The position numbers were made by a program, and so were the translations under genes. From Paenibacillus sp. FSL A5-0031 (GTDB lineage Bacteria; Bacillota; Bacilli; Paenibacillales; Paenibacillaceae): a DNA stretch of 64,000 bases. The notes below the pieces were generated by a model that had not been told where the DNA came from, searched no databases, and was given only the letters and a program-made list of their open reading frames with translations. Of the stretch, positions 62,161 through 64,000 are shown one piece after another; the stretch's first letter is position 1; each line of letters begins with the position of its first letter. The stretch spans positions 744,001 to 808,000 of the forward strand of contig NZ_MRTD01000001.1 of assembly GCF_001956295.1 (NCBI RefSeq). The letters run 5' to 3'.

Positions 62161-64000
62161 TTGGAAGCGTTATCATTTATAGGAAAGGCTGTGAGTGGTT
62201 TGGTCAAAAGGAAGCTGTTTTTCTTCATCGTTTTCATGTTGACGATAGTAGTTCCTTTCAGCCTGGTTGGAATAACGACCGCTTATGCGGAGACCTTACC
62301 TTATCAGACGATTATCATCGATGATGGAAGCATCACGATCAATGATGTTGTGACACCTGATGCGGTTAACGAGAACAATGGATATTCGGCTCCAAATTGG
62401 ACCACAAGCACAGGGGTGAAGGGGTATGATCATTCCAGCTCCAAATATACGAGTACAGCTGGCAGATCGATAACATGGAATCCGCGCTTGGAAGCAGGAA
62501 CAGCGAAAATATCGTTATACAAGCTTAATTGGGAGGATAAGGCTGATAGCAATGTAAAAATCGAAATCGTTCATAATGGAACGACGGATGTAGTCTATCT
62601 GGATTTGAGACCCTCATCTGGCGCTCCTGCGGGATGGGTTGATTTGGGAGAATACTATTTTTCCGGAGTTGGTGAAGAATTCGTTAAATTGACACGGTCT
62701 ACCAGCACCACGAGTACGATACTTACGCGAGCTGATGCGGTCAAGTTCGAAGGGAATATTCAGCAGAAAGAGCCGCATAAGACGATCATTATTGATGATG
62801 GAAGCCTCACGATTGATCATATCGTCACCGTAGATGCAGGTAACGCGAGTAATGGATTCTCCTCGCCTTATTGGACCACAAGTGCGGGAGTGAAGGGATA
62901 CAATAATTCCAGTTCCAAATATACGGACGCAGTAGGTAGAAGCATCACTTGGAATCCACGCTTGGAGGCAGGGACGGCGAGAATATCGTTCTATAAGCTT
63001 GATTGGGCGGATAAAGCAGATAGTAATGTAAAGATTGAGATTGTTCACAACGGGATTACGGATGTTTTGTTTATGGATCTTAGACCTACGTCGGGTCCAT
63101 CGGTCGGATGGGTGGATTTGGGGGAGTATTATTTTAGTGGTGATGATACCGAATTTGTCAGGCTGACTCGAATGCAACCTACGACGGGTACGATTATTAC
63201 TCGGGCCGATGCAGTCAAATTTGAAGGGAATATCCGTCAGCAAGCTCCGCCGTTGCCCGCGCTGCGGAGCCGCACATTAGCGAATCTCATTTACACAGAA
63301 AAAGGCAGCATCGAAAATGCAAATTATAAGGCGACCTTCTATGAGGCAGCATGGGATGGAGGCAAATCCATCGTTCGTGACATGTTCTACAAGAACACGG
63401 ACACAGGGAGCTGGATGCCAATAAATAATGTGTCGGAAAGACTTGAGGAGCAATGGGTTTTATTGGATGGGAATGCGGGGAGCCGAACCAATTACTACGA
63501 TACGATGAACAAACGCTGGATTACATTCGACGGGATCCATTTTCCAGACAGCCACACGGCGGTTTTAACCGATTCTATGCATGGCAGTGATTACGATTTT
63601 GAAGTGAACTGGTCCATGGCAGGGGATAAACCAGATGTTTCCTTCGCCTTCACGCCTCGCCGCGATGGCAATTATGTGATTGGTTATCAGTCCTTCACAA
63701 CAGAGCAAATCTCTGGCGTCAATGAAGTGTTAAATGGATTTAGGTCACATGCAAAAATGGTAGGTACGGTGGAATCCACAAGCCTTCGGGAGCTGAGCGC
63801 TCCGATGAGTCTGGTGGAGAAGAATGACGGCGCGGGGAATCCTTTGACGTATGGGGTATTTGTACCTTCGGAAGAGCTTCCGATTGAATTTGAACCGACG
63901 GGAGGCGTTACGAAACAACGGCTTGGCATGAGCCTTGTCAACAACGAAGGCAGCGTGCAGCCAATTCTATATGCTCCTCAGTTAGGGACTTATTCACAAA
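62161..64000 (+). CDS. Large secreted protein with two golvesin-like domains (3' end outside window)
   Basis: An open frame runs from TTG 62161 to the end of the window, at least 613 residues. AAAGGGGG lies ten bases before TTG; GTG 62191 after AGGAAAGG is an alternative. The signal peptide is KRKLFFFIVFMLTIVV to AYA-ET (cleavage near residue 43). Two 151-residue repeats follow, encoded at 62308-62760 and 62782-63234, each from TIIIDDGS to DAVKFEGNI and containing WTTSxGVKGY, WNPRLEAGTA and GWVDLGEYYFSG, like golvesin/Xly carbohydrate-binding domains. After a Pro-rich linker comes an unassigned domain, probably catalytic. It likely attacks or binds the polymer whose fragments the transporter imports. 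Confidence 0.85.
   Translation, partial: MEALSFIGKAVSGLVKRKLFFFIVFMLTIVVPFSLVGITTAYAETLPYQTIIIDDGSITINDVVTPDAVNENNGYSAPNWTTSTGVKGYDHSSSKYTSTAGRSITWNPRLEAGTAKISLYKLNWEDKADSNVKIEIVHNGTTDVVYLDLRPSSGAPAGWVDLGEYYFSGVGEEFVKLTRSTSTTSTILTRADAVKFEGNIQQKEPHKTIIIDDGSLTIDHIVTVDAGNASNGFSSPYWTTSAGVKGYNNSSSKYTDAVGRSITWNPRLEAGTARISFYKLDWADKADSNVKIEIVHNGITDVLFMDLRPTSGPSVGWVDLGEYYFSGDDTEFVRLTRMQPTTGTIITRADAVKFEGNIRQQAPPLPALRSRTLANLIYTEKGSIENANYKATFYEAAWDGGKSIVRDMFYKNTDTGSWMPINNVSERLEEQWVLLDGNAGSRTNYYDTMNKRWITFDGIHFPDSHTAVLTDSMHGSDYDFEVNWSMAGDKPDVSFAFTPRRDGNYVIGYQSFTTEQISGVNEVLNGFRSHAKMVGTVESTSLRELSAPMSLVEKNDGAGNPLTYGVFVPSEELPIEFEPTGGVTKQRLGMSLVNNEGSVQPILYAPQLGTYSQ
62308..63234 (+). repeat. Tandem duplication of a 453-bp golvesin-like domain
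   Basis: Units 62308-62760 and 62782-63234 are the same length and align without gaps; only a seven-codon linker separates them. Many third-position and some amino-acid differences exist, so the duplication is not very recent. Confidence 0.85.

Noticed and set aside
62106-62324. 72-codon + frame after AAGGAG
   Set aside because: Overlaps the signal-peptide coding region of the secreted protein in another frame and has no recognisable domain.
62308-63234. CRISPR-like or satellite repeats
   Set aside because: Only two 453-bp units, both in frame within a gene; no spacer structure. No CRISPR array was found anywhere in the window.
62614-63243. 209-codon - strand frame
   Set aside because: Antisense to the duplicated golvesin-like domains; its own repeats copy the + strand duplication.

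Overview
This 64 kb window looks like chromosome of a spore-forming Firmicute of the Paenibacillus type (inference). The grounds are moderate GC, strong AGGAGG-type ribosome binding sites, frequent GTG/TTG starts, a CotD-like spore coat protein, a MocR regulator, Mqo, and an LplB/LplC/binding-protein transporter beside a YesM/YesN two-component pair. I saw no rRNA, tRNA, CRISPR array or insertion sequence. Most genes are on the + strand, in short operons closed by clear Rho-independent terminators.

Layout. 1-4.8 kb: 3' part of a UvrA-like ABC ATPase, a formylglycine-generating-enzyme-like protein, a MocR regulator (-) and a 44-residue membrane peptide. 4.9-9.5 kb: a probable arsenic island. 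It has a MarR regulator and a flavoprotein, both carrying vicinal cysteines at both ends and both preceded by the same 13-bp palindrome, then arsR-arsB-arsC. 9.8-14.6 kb: a DHA2 drug exporter and a redox cluster of two Rrf2 regulators, a decayed thioredoxin-reductase-like flavoprotein and a thioredoxin. 14.9-18.9 kb: a 797-residue isoprenoid enzyme, a frameshifted acetyltransferase and the coat protein. 19.6-24 kb: mqo, an ECF sigma/anti-sigma pair, and a secreted polysaccharide deacetylase with a fossil tail of a second copy upstream. 24-34 kb: accessory genes, including an orphan class II aminoacyl-tRNA-synthetase-like protein, a GT-C glycosyltransferase, an alditol oxidase, an SRPBCC/ArsR pair and a short-chain dehydrogenase remnant. 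34-51 kb: resistance and detoxification (rifamycin phosphotransferase, methyltransferase, BBE-like oxidase, a PadR/pentapeptide/ABC exporter operon, MATE with divergent TetR, TetR with P450, an MFS exporter) plus a 5'-truncated M56 sensor peptidase.

51.2-64 kb is a carbohydrate locus: two permeases and a binding lipoprotein, the YesM/YesN pair, a PF12831-type FAD oxidoreductase coupled to an SGNH hydrolase, then a second operon encoding a large secreted protein with two tandem golvesin-like domains that runs off the window. A 40-bp element, 36/40 identical, lies upstream of both operons, each time just after a terminator; it is the best candidate for the YesN binding site. No classical glycoside hydrolase is visible in the locus.

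Five loci are broken: 12.2-13.1 kb, 17.5-18.4 kb, 22.8 kb, 32.8 kb and 45.4 kb. Two of these show single-base losses in homopolymer runs, which could be real decay or sequence error. The strongest candidates for undescribed biology are the thiol-rich MarR/flavoprotein pair, the FAD-oxidoreductase/SGNH sugar locus with its shared element, the two-part isoprenoid enzyme and the aaRS-like orphan.
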